In this document: positions 33,141 through 45,659 of the stretch, one piece after another | How positions within the stretch are numbered: the first letter of the stretch is position 1 | Layout of the letters: each line of letters begins with the position of its first letter | NCBI GenBank assembly: GCA_032119595.1 | Contig: JAUMBQ010000006.1 | Coordinates: forward strand, 1,240,001 to 1,304,000 | Direction: 5' to 3' | From: JAGIBJ01 sp032119595 | Lineage (GTDB): Bacteria > Actinomycetota > Thermoleophilia > Solirubrobacterales > Solirubrobacteraceae | DNA length: 64,000 nucleotides | Program-made: the position numbers and the translations under genes | Notes under the pieces: generated by a model | The model's input: only the letters and a program-made list of their open reading frames with translations | The model's database searches: none | Told to the model about the DNA's origin: nothing

Positions 33141-34364
33141 CTACGCGCGGCGGAGCCGCTCGTGGAGCGGGGCGTTCATGCGGGCAGCCGTCTGCTCGAG
33201 CGCCCATGCGCGCAGGTCCAAATCCGGGTGGAAGCGCTGGCCGGCGTGCTCGCGAAGGGCTGATGCGAGGTCGTTCGGCGTGTCGACGAAGGTCGTCGCC
33301 TGCGCCCAGGTGCGGGCGCCCGCGAGCGGCGGCGCGATGGTCGGCCGGCCGAGGCGCGCGTACTTGAGGATGCGCGTAGGGAGGCCCGCATCGTTGAAGG
33401 GGTCGACCGTGAACGGCACGAGGCCGACGTCCGCCTCCGCGATGACGGCGGCCGCGTCTTCATCGCTGAGCGACCCAAGCCAGACGGCCTGCGGGGCCGC
33501 GCGAAGCCAGCGGTAGTCCGGGTCGTCGCCGACCTCATCCTCGTGCCACGCACCGACCAGCAGGAGCTGTAGATCGGTCAGGCGCTCGAGGGCCGCGCGC
33601 AGCCACGTCCAGTCGGTGCGGCGCCCGAGATGGCCAAGCGACACCGCGACCGGCGCTGCCGCAGCGCTCACGGTCGCGCCGGCGCCTCGTCCGATGGCGG
33701 CGCCCGGGACCTGGCCCTCCTCTGATGTCGATGCGGCCACGACGGTCGTTACCGCGCCAGCCTCGATGACGCCGGTCGCCTGCGGCAAGATGCGGGCGGT
33801 GATCGCGTCGGCGACGAGCTGCGCGCCGCGCCCTCCGGGCTCGATCGGGCCATCCGGAAACGCGTCGGCGCTGAGCCCGACCACGATGGCCTCGCGACCG
33901 GCTTCGCGCTCGATCGCGGCAAGCTTGTCCGACACCGCGAACGTGAGCGCGGAGCGCCGCGCCATGGCCTCGTGCCACGCGCCGAGCAGCGCGTGCGGCT
34001 TCCCGGCGTCGTGGGCGTCCTCGTAGCGATCCCAACGGCAGTACCACAGCTCGCTGGCGAGCCCACGGTCCAGCAGGGCCTTCGCGGCGGGCCACTGGAT
34101 CGCGTGGTAGGCGACGATCACGGTGTCGGATGCGGACCAGTCGCGCGGGATCGACTTGGCGAGCGACCGCGCGAGCGACGACGCCACCTGGTCGCGCAAT
34201 GCACTCGGTGAGCGGACGAGCGCGCCGTACGGCACGCGTCCTGGGAGCGCGGCGGCGCCGTCGCCGGTCTCGATGAGCTCGCGGGCGTGGTCGCCGAGCA
34301 CGAACTGGTCCAGGGGGCGCGGCAGGAGGAGCAGCGGGTGGCGCACCGCGCCAACGCTACGCAT
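33141..34364 (-). CDS. Glycosyltransferase, GT4-like (GT-B fold)
   Basis: 407 residues. N-terminal domain from HPLLLLPRPLDQFVLGD with TVIVAYHAIQWPAAKALL; a long Ala/Thr-rich stretch at ~200-240 separates it from the C-terminal donor domain VSLGHLGRRTDWTWLRAAL, LVGAWHEDEV, AVWLGSLSDEDAAAVIAEADVGLVPF and the late NDAGLPTRILKYARLGRPTIAP, where the expected acidic nucleotide-sugar residue is Asp or Gly rather than the usual ExxxxxxxE, so this is a divergent member. Its start overlaps the metallophosphoesterase stop by 8 bases, so the two are co-translated. Confidence 0.82.
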   Translation of the reverse strand: MRSVGAVRHPLLLLPRPLDQFVLGDHARELIETGDGAAALPGRVPYGALVRSPSALRDQVASSLARSLAKSIPRDWSASDTVIVAYHAIQWPAAKALLDRGLASELWYCRWDRYEDAHDAGKPHALLGAWHEAMARRSALTFAVSDKLAAIEREAGREAIVVGLSADAFPDGPIEPGGRGAQLVADAITARILPQATGVIEAGAVTTVVAASTSEEGQVPGAAIGRGAGATVSAAAAPVAVSLGHLGRRTDWTWLRAALERLTDLQLLLVGAWHEDEVGDDPDYRWLRAAPQAVWLGSLSDEDAAAVIAEADVGLVPFTVDPFNDAGLPTRILKYARLGRPTIAPPLAGARTWAQATTFVDTPNDLASALREHAGQRFHPDLDLRAWALEQTAARMNAPLHERLRRA

Positions 34365-35466
34365 TCATGGGCAGCCGATGCGACCCGGGCGAGCCACGCA
34401 ACGTGGCGAACACGTCGCGCAGCGATCGGCGCTGCAGCACCTCGGCCGACCGCGCCCCGCCGGCTTGCCACCGGACGAGGCGGACTTCGCCGTCCGCGAT
34501 CTCCAGCCCCGTGACATCGCCGTCCGCGAATGAGCAGCAGCCGCTGTTGAAGTAGCTCGAGCCCTTCAGGTCCGGCGGGTCGTATGGCTCGTCGCGCAGG
34601 GCACGGATTCGGGCCGTTTCCTGGGCGGCACGAGTTTCCGCCGTGTCGCCATGGCCCTCGACCGCCAGCTCGTACTCCTGCGTGCGCGCCTGCAGCTCGG
34701 CGACGAGATCGGGCGGGTCGGTGTTGAGGAAGACCGGGTGATGGGTGTGGCCCGCGATCAGCACGAGGCGTTCGGCGTGCTCATGGGCCCAGCGGGCCAT
34801 CGCCTCATCGTGGCGATGGCGGAGCAGCGCGTCTTCGGCTGGGGAGGTGTTCGGGAAGCCACGCCAACGCTGCAGTGTGCCCCACACGAACCGCACCACG
34901 AACCGCGACACCGGCACGAGGAGCAGGTTGCCGCTGTCGATCGTCCCCTGATGCCCATGCGTGAGAAACAGCTTGCCGAGCGGTTTGCCGCTGTCGGTCA
35001 CCTCGACGATCATCGCCTCATGCACGCGCTTGCCGGGCAGATGACGGTAGACCGTGAGCGGGTTGCGCCAGGCCAAGTCGTGATTGCCGTAGAAGCGCAG
35101 GAGTCGCTCGTCGAACTCGTCCTCGAGGGTCAGGATCTGCTGGTAGCGCTGCATGACTGCGGCCGTTCGGTTCGCCCAGAGTTCTTCGACGTCGCCGAGG
35201 AGCCAGAGGCCGTAGCCGCGCTCCACGTAGGACCCGAGCGCTGCTGCGTAGGCCTCCTCGCAGCGACGGAAGTCGTCGGCATTGTCGCCGATGCCACGGT
35301 GATGGTCGGAGAACACGACGCCCCGCAGGTCGTCGACTTCGATCGGGCCGAGCCGGACGGTGGGGCGGCGTAGGGCGCGGCGGTAGGCGCGGTCCATGCC
35401 CTTCCCGACCCACCACGCATAGCGGTCCTCCGGCAGGTGCCGAGCGATGAGGGTGGGAACCGACAC
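34357..35466 (-). CDS. Calcineurin-like metallophosphoesterase
   Basis: 369 residues. Metal-binding motifs are complete: SDHHRG (first Asp/His), LLGDVEELW, GNHD, THGHQ and AGHTHHP. The SDHHRG form with an extra His and the C-terminal FNSGCCSFADGDVTGLE segment resemble the UDP-2,3-diacylglucosamine pyrophosphatase-like subgroup, but the substrate is not established. Upstream partner of the GT4-like gene in a two-gene minus-strand operon; divergent from the flippase. Confidence 0.88.
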   Translation of the reverse strand: MSVPTLIARHLPEDRYAWWVGKGMDRAYRRALRRPTVRLGPIEVDDLRGVVFSDHHRGIGDNADDFRRCEEAYAAALGSYVERGYGLWLLGDVEELWANRTAAVMQRYQQILTLEDEFDERLLRFYGNHDLAWRNPLTVYRHLPGKRVHEAMIVEVTDSGKPLGKLFLTHGHQGTIDSGNLLLVPVSRFVVRFVWGTLQRWRGFPNTSPAEDALLRHRHDEAMARWAHEHAERLVLIAGHTHHPVFLNTDPPDLVAELQARTQEYELAVEGHGDTAETRAAQETARIRALRDEPYDPPDLKGSSYFNSGCCSFADGDVTGLEIADGEVRLVRWQAGGARSAEVLQRRSLRDVFATLRGSPGSHRLPMNA

Positions 35467-35509
35467 TGATTGAAACTAGTCGCTTCCGAGCGGCTTGCGG
35501 AGGTCGCGG

Positions 35510-37273
35510 GTGGGCCGGTCCCTGCGCGGGCTGGGTGGGCCACAGCTAACGTGGGCCGCCGTGCCCGGGGCTCTCGAACGGATCGTGCGCAGCGGCGCGG
35601 CCTACCAGGCGGCAGCATTTCTGTCGGCTGGGCTGGCGTTCTTCACGTACGCCGCCTACAACCGCGTGCTCGGCCTCGACCCGCTGGCGGTCGCTGACCT
35701 GATCCTCACCTGGCTGATTCTGCTGGCGATCATCGCGCGGCTGGGGTTCGGCGACGCGCTCCTGCGCCACTGGTTCACTGCCAGCGAGACCGAGCGCCCG
35801 CAACTTCAGCGCACGATCCAAGGGTCGGTGCTCTGGGCCAGCCTGGCCCTGTCGGTCGTGGTGGCGGCGCTGGCGGAGCCGATCTCGACCCTGCTGCCGT
35901 TCGACCAAGACGCCTGGCTGATCCGTATCGCGGCCGCAGGGCTCTTCCTCTACTGCAACCTCGAGATGGCGCAGACCCTGCTGCGCGCCCGCGACGACCG
36001 GCGGACCTATCTGATCGCGACCGTCTCCAACGTGCTGCTCACGATCGGGCTCACGACGCTGCTGATCATCGTCTTCGACACCGGGGTGCGCGGCTATCTG
36101 ATCGGCAACTACGGCGCGAGCGGCATCATCCTCCTGGCGCTCTGGGCTCGCGAGGTGCCGGTGTTCCGCGGGCAGGTCGAGCGCTTGCCGGCGCTGATCC
36201 ATCCGGAGACGAGCCTGGTCGGCGGGCGGCCCGTGGGTGGGGCGGCGGCTGCGGATGCATCGGTGGGCTCGACCCCATTGGCGATGTCGAAGCGGCCTGC
36301 TGGTGATGAGCCGGTTGCGCCGGCCAGCCCGAACGCGCCCGACCCGGGAGCCGCGCTGGCCGACGGCATCGATCCGGGCGACGCGATCGAGTCCGACGAG
36401 CAGCGCCGCGCGGCGAGCCGCGGGGATCGCCGGGCGCTCCTGCGCTTCGGGTTGCCAACGATCCCGACCGACGCTGCCATCTTCGGTTTCAACCTGTTCG
36501 ACCGCACGATCCTCGCCGCACTGGCTGCGTCCAGCCTCGGCGTGTTCTCGGGCGCGTCGAAGATCGCCTCGGGGGTCATCCTGATGGCGCGCGCGTTCCA
36601 ACTGGCGTTCCCGCCGCTCGCCTATTCGATCAGCGACCCGGCCGAGGCGAGCAGGATCTACGCGTCCGCGCTTCGGGGCTACGCGGTGGTGCTCGGCGGC
36701 ACAGTCGCGGGCGTCGCCTTGGCCGCGCCATGGACGGTCGAAGTGCTGATCGGTGGCGACACGCCGGATCCTCGCCCCGGCGTCATCGAGATCCTGCCGC
36801 TGCTAGCCGCGGCGTGGGCGATGTGGGGTGTCATTCCCGTCATGACGACCATCGCCGGCCGGCTCGGTGCGACGCAGCTCGCCATCCCGGCTGCAGTGGT
36901 GGGTCTGGTCGTCAACCTTGTGGCGTTGCTGCTGCTCGTGCCACCGTACGGCGCTCACGGCGCTGCGGCGGCGCTGGTCATTGCGTACGTCGTGCTCATC
37001 GGCGCGTTGAATCAGCTCACGCGCCGTTACTTCCCGGTGGCGTTCGACTGGCCTCGCATCGGCGCGGCGCTCGGGCTGTGCACCGCGACGTGCCTCCTCG
37101 CGGGCCCCCTCGCCGACGCCCCCGACCTCGGCTGGACCCCGGCCGCAATCCGCCTCGTCATGTTCGCGGCCCTCATCGGGCTGCTGTGGCGCCTGGCGCT
37201 GGAAGACAGCGAGCGCAGCGAGCTGGCGAGCGTCGCCAAGCGCCTGGCGCGGTTCGTGCGCCGCGCGCGCTAG
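35510..37273 (+). CDS. Polysaccharide flippase (Wzx/MATE-like, MVF superfamily)
   Basis: 587 residues from GTG 35510, chosen because GGAGG lies at 35499-35503; a TTG at 35495 is a poor alternative. About 14 membrane segments in two halves of six to seven; the first half opens AAYQAAAFLSAGLAFFTYAAYNRVLG. A hydrophilic ~75-residue loop (about 225-300) divides the halves. The second begins RFGLPTIPTDAAIFGFNLFDRTIL, very typical of Wzx-type flippases. Expected to move lipid-linked glycans outward for the polymerase at 28.6 kb. Confidence 0.88.
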   Translation: MGRSLRGLGGPQLTWAAVPGALERIVRSGAAYQAAAFLSAGLAFFTYAAYNRVLGLDPLAVADLILTWLILLAIIARLGFGDALLRHWFTASETERPQLQRTIQGSVLWASLALSVVVAALAEPISTLLPFDQDAWLIRIAAAGLFLYCNLEMAQTLLRARDDRRTYLIATVSNVLLTIGLTTLLIIVFDTGVRGYLIGNYGASGIILLALWAREVPVFRGQVERLPALIHPETSLVGGRPVGGAAAADASVGSTPLAMSKRPAGDEPVAPASPNAPDPGAALADGIDPGDAIESDEQRRAASRGDRRALLRFGLPTIPTDAAIFGFNLFDRTILAALAASSLGVFSGASKIASGVILMARAFQLAFPPLAYSISDPAEASRIYASALRGYAVVLGGTVAGVALAAPWTVEVLIGGDTPDPRPGVIEILPLLAAAWAMWGVIPVMTTIAGRLGATQLAIPAAVVGLVVNLVALLLLVPPYGAHGAAAALVIAYVVLIGALNQLTRRYFPVAFDWPRIGAALGLCTATCLLAGPLADAPDLGWTPAAIRLVMFAALIGLLWRLALEDSERSELASVAKRLARFVRRAR

Positions 37274-37310
37274 CGCCTCCCCGTAGGCCGGTCTGGCGCG
37301 TTGCAACGCC

Positions 37311-38342
37311 GTGATCGCCCGCACGCTGCGAGAGTGGTGCTCGATGGATCAGGAAACCGCCAAACGGGTTGTGTTCGACGCCTACGTCGTAAGCCTGCCC
37401 CAAGCGCGCGCGATCGGAGACGACCGCGCCGCGCTCGACGCCTTCTTGGGCGACGTCGATCGACAGGCCGGATCGATGGACATGACCGATCGCATGGCGC
37501 TGGCGGGTCGCGTGTTTGCCGCGTCGGTGGCGCTGTCGGGCGGACCGACGCCTGAGCTCGAAGAGGTTGACGCGCTGATCGACGCATTGCTCTCCTACAG
37601 TCGGCCGCAGCGCGAAGAGGCGGCGCCGCTTGGCGACGGCCGGCTCTGGCCGGAAGACGAAGCGTCATCGGGCCTCGGCGAGCTGATCGCCGACGCCGAC
37701 GAGGACGAGCTTGCCGAGGAGTGCGCGACCGTCGCGTCGTACCTGCTCCAGTTTGGACTGCGACCCTCGATGGATGTCGGCGCGGCGCTGGAAGTCAGCG
37801 AAGAACTCAGCCACATCGCGCGCGAGGGGCAGGCCGTGCTCGACGTGGCCGGCACCTATGGCCTCGCCTCGGCGACGCCCGGCGCGCTGCTCGAACGCGC
37901 AGCGGAGCGCGCCCGCGATCTCCTCGAGCGGCGCGACCGCACCCTCGAGGACGGCGTCAACCTCGCTCACGGCGCCGCCGTCCGTGAATCGTGGATCCAC
38001 GTCGCTGCCGCGCTCGTAGCGGCCCGGGCTCGGTGGGCGCAGGTGGAGCCCGACTGGGAGGCCGTCCTGACGCGCGCCACTGAACGGATCGCGTCGAGCT
38101 TCGTCTACGAAGACCCGCGGCGCTTCGCCGCGGATGCCTGCGCCGAGCACACCATCGTGGTCGTGATCGAAGCCGCGACGAGCTGGCTCGACGAGGCCCT
38201 CCAGGCCGTCGACGGCGCCGACCGCGCCGACGCGCTTGACGAGGAGCTCGACGCCGAAGCCCGCGAATTCATCTGGGAAGGCTTGCTCGAGGCCGCCAGC
38301 AGCGGGCTGGTCGGTGCCTGGGTGGAATCCCGCCAGGGCTAA
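37311..38342 (+). CDS. Hypothetical acidic helical protein
   Basis: 343 residues from ATG 37311; ATG 37344 (MDQETAKRVVFDAY) is an alternative. No membrane segment, signal peptide or recognised motif. Almost all helical, rich in Glu/Asp/Ala; a central stretch ECATVASYLLQFGLRPSMDV and a C-terminal YEDPRRFAADACAEHTIVVV could form a helical bundle. Not coupled to the flippase (37-base gap) nor to the secreted protein downstream. Codon pattern supports a real gene. Confidence 0.65.
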   Translation: MIARTLREWCSMDQETAKRVVFDAYVVSLPQARAIGDDRAALDAFLGDVDRQAGSMDMTDRMALAGRVFAASVALSGGPTPELEEVDALIDALLSYSRPQREEAAPLGDGRLWPEDEASSGLGELIADADEDELAEECATVASYLLQFGLRPSMDVGAALEVSEELSHIAREGQAVLDVAGTYGLASATPGALLERAAERARDLLERRDRTLEDGVNLAHGAAVRESWIHVAAALVAARARWAQVEPDWEAVLTRATERIASSFVYEDPRRFAADACAEHTIVVVIEAATSWLDEALQAVDGADRADALDEELDAEAREFIWEGLLEAASSGLVGAWVESRQG

Positions 38343-38412
38343 CGTCCTCCGCGCCCGCTTCCGCCAGCCCCGGGCCCCAGCTGCGGGCGCCAGCACGGCG
38401 GGGCCGTGACCA

Positions 38413-38428
38413 CGAACGGTTCCGTTCG
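38413..38428. promoter_or_regulatory. 16-bp perfect palindrome upstream of the secreted lectin/Ig protein
   Basis: CGAACGGTTCCGTTCG: 7-base arms (38413-38419 and 38422-38428) with a 2-base centre, 134 bases before the next start. The spacing suits a dimeric regulator. A second inverted repeat, CTGGCGG/CCGCCAG (38460-38478), lies downstream and may be a terminator or another operator. The region 38343-38561 has no gene. Confidence 0.45.
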
Positions 38429-38561
38429 CCCGGTCCGCGAACTGGCGCGATGGTTACACCTGGCGGATTGACCGCCAGCTTTGGCGCGTTGGCGCCCAAC
38501 TCGTCTGTTCGGGACTGCGTCAGCCTCCAAATTCAGGTGTAGCGGCCGATAGCTCCGGAAC

Positions 38562-42743
<4,182 letters not shown>

Positions 42744-42782
42744 ACGATCAGGACCCACCGACGGGCCACGCCCTGTGACCGC

Positions 42783-42796
42783 TATACAATCGCAAG
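42783..42796 (+). promoter_or_regulatory. Leaderless-type promoter of the PARIS-like pair
   Basis: TATACAAT (42783-42790), a strong -10-like box in a G+C-rich surround, ends 6 bases before the ATG at 42797, so the transcript would start at or near the start codon. No -35 match at the right distance. The lower G+C tract begins here. Confidence 0.45.
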
Positions 42797-44194
42797 ATGC
42801 CAGATGAAGCTCCGAGCATCTCCGCCGAGGAAGGAGAGTTTCCCTACCCGGGAGCAATTGCTTCGATCGTCGTCGACAGACTGCACGGCAAGTTTAAATA
42901 CAAGATCGATGTCTCGCCTAAGCAGGGCCAGCGCATAGATCACACCGATGATTTCGCGGCCGTTACAGATGAGCGCTTGACCCTGCTATATGGCAAGAAT
43001 GGTACGGGAAAGACTAGTCTGCTCAAACTTCTCTTTCACGGTGTGTCCGCTTCCCCGGATCGTGGCCACCGGACGGCGCTCGCCCGGATCCGGTTCCGTG
43101 AGTTTAAGGTCACACTTGCCAACGATGGCTACGTACGCTACTGGCGGGATAGCCCTAACGAAGCAGGAAGCTTTAACGCCGCGGTAAGCCTCGCTGGAGG
43201 CGAGCCTGTCACCCACACGTTCAAGGGCGAAAAGGATCCCGGGACGGACCGTGTGCATGTGTGGACCGTACCGACTCAGATGACGGAGTCTGAACAGGAA
43301 TTCCATGATGCGCTTGCCGCCCTCGCGATCGCCCCCGTGTTTCTCGATGATACTAGATCGATAATCGGCGACGTGATGCGTGGCGAAGATGAAGAGTCGT
43401 GGACAGGGCCAGATCCCGCGGTAGTAGAAGCGGGGAATCGACGCGAAGTCGACGTCAACCAAGCGTTGAGTCGGGTCCGTCGCCATCTGTCGCAGCTTGC
43501 ATTTTTCGGGACGCAGGCAGGCTCTGCTCGCGTTGACACTGTGTATATCAACGTCGCGGGTGCCATCATTGCCCACTCATCTAAGCCTGGGCAGCCCAAA
43601 AAGACCTTGATTCCCGCACTTCAGGAGAAGGTCGCTGCGCTGAATCGCAGGGCAGCTCGATTCCAAGCCTATGGGTTGCTGCCCGAGTCTCCGATGGTTG
43701 AGCTGACAAAGGAGCTGGAGCGCGCCGAGAACAAGCATGGACCGGTACTCACACAAGTACTGACGCCACATCTCGATGGCTTTGAGCAACGTCTTGACGC
43801 CCTAGAGCCAGGACTTCGGGCCGTGGCGGCTTTCATCGACGCTCTAAACGGCTTCCTGAACGGCAAGACCGTTCAGTTTAAGCCTGGTCGAACTGGTCTT
43901 TATATTAACGACGACGACACTGGTGAGCGTATTGCTCCGTCGGCCCTCTCATCCGGCGAGAAGCAGATCGTCTTGATGTTCAGTGATATTATTGCTCTCC
44001 AAGGTAAGACTCGACTCTTCATAATCGACGAGCCGGAACTCTCATTGAATCCGGATTGGCAGCGCATTCTTATTCCCAGTCTGCTTCGGGTTACGGATGC
44101 AGCCGGAATGCAGATTGTCGTCGCCACTCACTCGATCGAGATCATGGCTCGATATCAGCATCGTAGGCGCCTGCTGTCAAGTAGTTCTACCTAG
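42797..44194 (+). CDS. ariA: PARIS-like AriA: ABC/OLD-type (AAA15) ATPase
   Basis: 465 residues, the usual size of AriA-type proteins. Walker A GKNGTGKT (66-73), ABC signature LSSGEKQ (384-390), Walker B LFIIDEPELSL (407-417) and His445 in ATHSIE are intact; the signature far down the sequence shows an ABC/OLD-class enzyme with a large central insertion (74-380) that has no recognised motif. G+C is visibly lower than in the neighbouring genes, which suggests transfer. A DUF4435 gene starts at the next base after the stop. ATPase plus DUF4435 is the gene pair of PARIS anti-phage systems, where AriA is the sensor scaffold. Confidence 0.78.
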   Translation: MPDEAPSISAEEGEFPYPGAIASIVVDRLHGKFKYKIDVSPKQGQRIDHTDDFAAVTDERLTLLYGKNGTGKTSLLKLLFHGVSASPDRGHRTALARIRFREFKVTLANDGYVRYWRDSPNEAGSFNAAVSLAGGEPVTHTFKGEKDPGTDRVHVWTVPTQMTESEQEFHDALAALAIAPVFLDDTRSIIGDVMRGEDEESWTGPDPAVVEAGNRREVDVNQALSRVRRHLSQLAFFGTQAGSARVDTVYINVAGAIIAHSSKPGQPKKTLIPALQEKVAALNRRAARFQAYGLLPESPMVELTKELERAENKHGPVLTQVLTPHLDGFEQRLDALEPGLRAVAAFIDALNGFLNGKTVQFKPGRTGLYINDDDTGERIAPSALSSGEKQIVLMFSDIIALQGKTRLFIIDEPELSLNPDWQRILIPSLLRVTDAAGMQIVVATHSIEIMARYQHRRRLLSSSST

Positions 44195-45148
44195 GTGAGT
44201 TGCTCGACTTACAGCTGGACCATCGCTGAGTATGTGCTGCGGTGCTGCGATGCTGACAACCTGGCTGAGATCCTCACTGAAGGCGCGCTTGATCGAGATG
44301 TCTTTGCGCAGGCAACCTCTCGATGGTCGTTGTCGGACGTGACGGTTCTAGATGCTAGCTACGTCCAGCCCGAACCCGGTGACCTGGAACGGAACGGTCT
44401 GTCGCCCGGCGTTCGCGCGAACCTGGTCGCGGTCGCTAGCGCCCTCGAGAAGCAAGCGCAGGACTCCGCTGTGACCGGGCGACTGGCGGTAGTCGTCGAT
44501 CGTGACTACGATCCTCCAAGTTGCGGGTCTCGCTTTCTGTTCCAAACGGACGGCTACTCGCTTGAGAGTTACGTGCTTTCGCGTGACGTACTTGATTGTC
44601 TTGTGACAGTCGGCTTGGGGCGCAGTCACCGGCCCGCGGGAATGTCGGACGTTTCCGAAGTGCCCAACACCTGCTCGGGCACTGAGATCTACGAGCGCGT
44701 CATCGGTGCGGCTATCCAAGCGGCCGCGCTCCGTCTGTCGCTTCGTCAAATGCAGCCTTCGCTTGCTCCATTCGAGCGGTGGATCAGGCGTGTTGTCGTC
44801 GAGGACTCGGACGGGTGGGCGGCACTCGATGGCTCGACGCTACTCGCGCACGTTCTGGAGGGGGCGGCTAGGTCGAGCGAATTGGCCAGTGCGGAGGAGG
44901 CTCGGCAGGCAGCTGAGGTGTTGGTATCCGATGACGCGTTCGCTCTTGTCCGGGGGCATGACTTTCTCCAGATTCTGGCTAAGGTCTTCCGCTCTCCGTG
45001 GGGTCGACGCGTCACCGGGGGCGCCTACAAGGACTGGACCGAACCTCGAATTAGTCGAGCGCTGTTTCTTGCACTCGGGGCAGGGATTGACGAGCAACCA
45101 CTGTTCCAGGCAGTCCGAAGTCGCGTGTCGCCACCCGAACCCACTTAG
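44195..45148 (+). CDS. ariB: PARIS-like AriB: DUF4435, TOPRIM-like putative nuclease effector
   Basis: 317 residues; the GTG begins immediately after the TAG of the ATPase gene (no gap). TOPRIM-type elements are present: acidic TEGALDRDVF with Glu29 and Asp33, VVVDRDYDPP with Asp102/Asp104, and TDGYSLESYVL (118-128), the signature of DUF4435. The C-terminal ~180 residues are helical and variable, as in the family. In characterised PARIS systems AriB is released when AriA senses a phage protein and then cuts host tRNA; applying that here is inference from family and gene order. Confidence 0.78.
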   Translation: MSCSTYSWTIAEYVLRCCDADNLAEILTEGALDRDVFAQATSRWSLSDVTVLDASYVQPEPGDLERNGLSPGVRANLVAVASALEKQAQDSAVTGRLAVVVDRDYDPPSCGSRFLFQTDGYSLESYVLSRDVLDCLVTVGLGRSHRPAGMSDVSEVPNTCSGTEIYERVIGAAIQAAALRLSLRQMQPSLAPFERWIRRVVVEDSDGWAALDGSTLLAHVLEGAARSSELASAEEARQAAEVLVSDDAFALVRGHDFLQILAKVFRSPWGRRVTGGAYKDWTEPRISRALFLALGAGIDEQPLFQAVRSRVSPPEPT

Positions 45149-45659
45149 TGAAGTAGCTGGGCCCGGGGAGGCCATCCCAAGGTGCCGATGGTCGACGCGT
45201 GGATTCCCACGTTGCATGGGTCCCGGCGTCCCATAACGTTGCGCCGCCGCCGCTCGTCCAGCGCCCCGACAAGGAATGTTCGGAAGCACGTGGTCTGGCG
45301 TGCTTCGGACAAGTCCTGCACGGGCTTCTTCGTCAGTCGGAGCTAGCCGCTGGGACAGCGGTTCTTTGCGCGGGTGGGTGAACTCCAGCGCGACCGAGGC
45401 CTGGGCCTTGATTGTCGCCATCGAGGCCGACTTCGCCGGCGTCTTCCCTCCGACGAGCCCGGAGTTCTCGCGGTTCCGGACGTCGCCAGCAGCGCCGCTG
45501 CAAGGGTTCGTTGATCGCAGCTCTGGACATAGAGTGAGCTGGCGAAGGGAAGATCGCCGAGATTGAACTCGGTCGTTCGAACCCCAACGGCGCCGCCACA
45601 CAGCTCTTCGGGTTGGGAGATTTCAGCGGCTCCTGTCGTTCGGGTCGCCCAGTTGCAGT
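45149..45659. other. Non-coding or degraded region at the right edge of the defence island
   Basis: 511 bases with no convincing gene on either strand. G+C rises back to the local level around 45250. Several minus-strand frames are open, but none has a clear start, ribosome site or family motif. It may be decayed sequence from the insertion of the neighbouring island. GTTCGAAC at 45574-45581 is a short palindrome. Confidence 0.4.

Noticed and set aside
35130..35618. Minus-strand frame overlapping the metallophosphoesterase start and flippase start
   Set aside because: Shadow of the two real genes; low-complexity Arg/Ser-rich translation.
45570..45600. TTCGAAC string resembling a tRNA T-loop next to the defence island
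   Set aside because: The flanking five-base arms do not pair and no acceptor stem or anticodon arm can be built on either strand.
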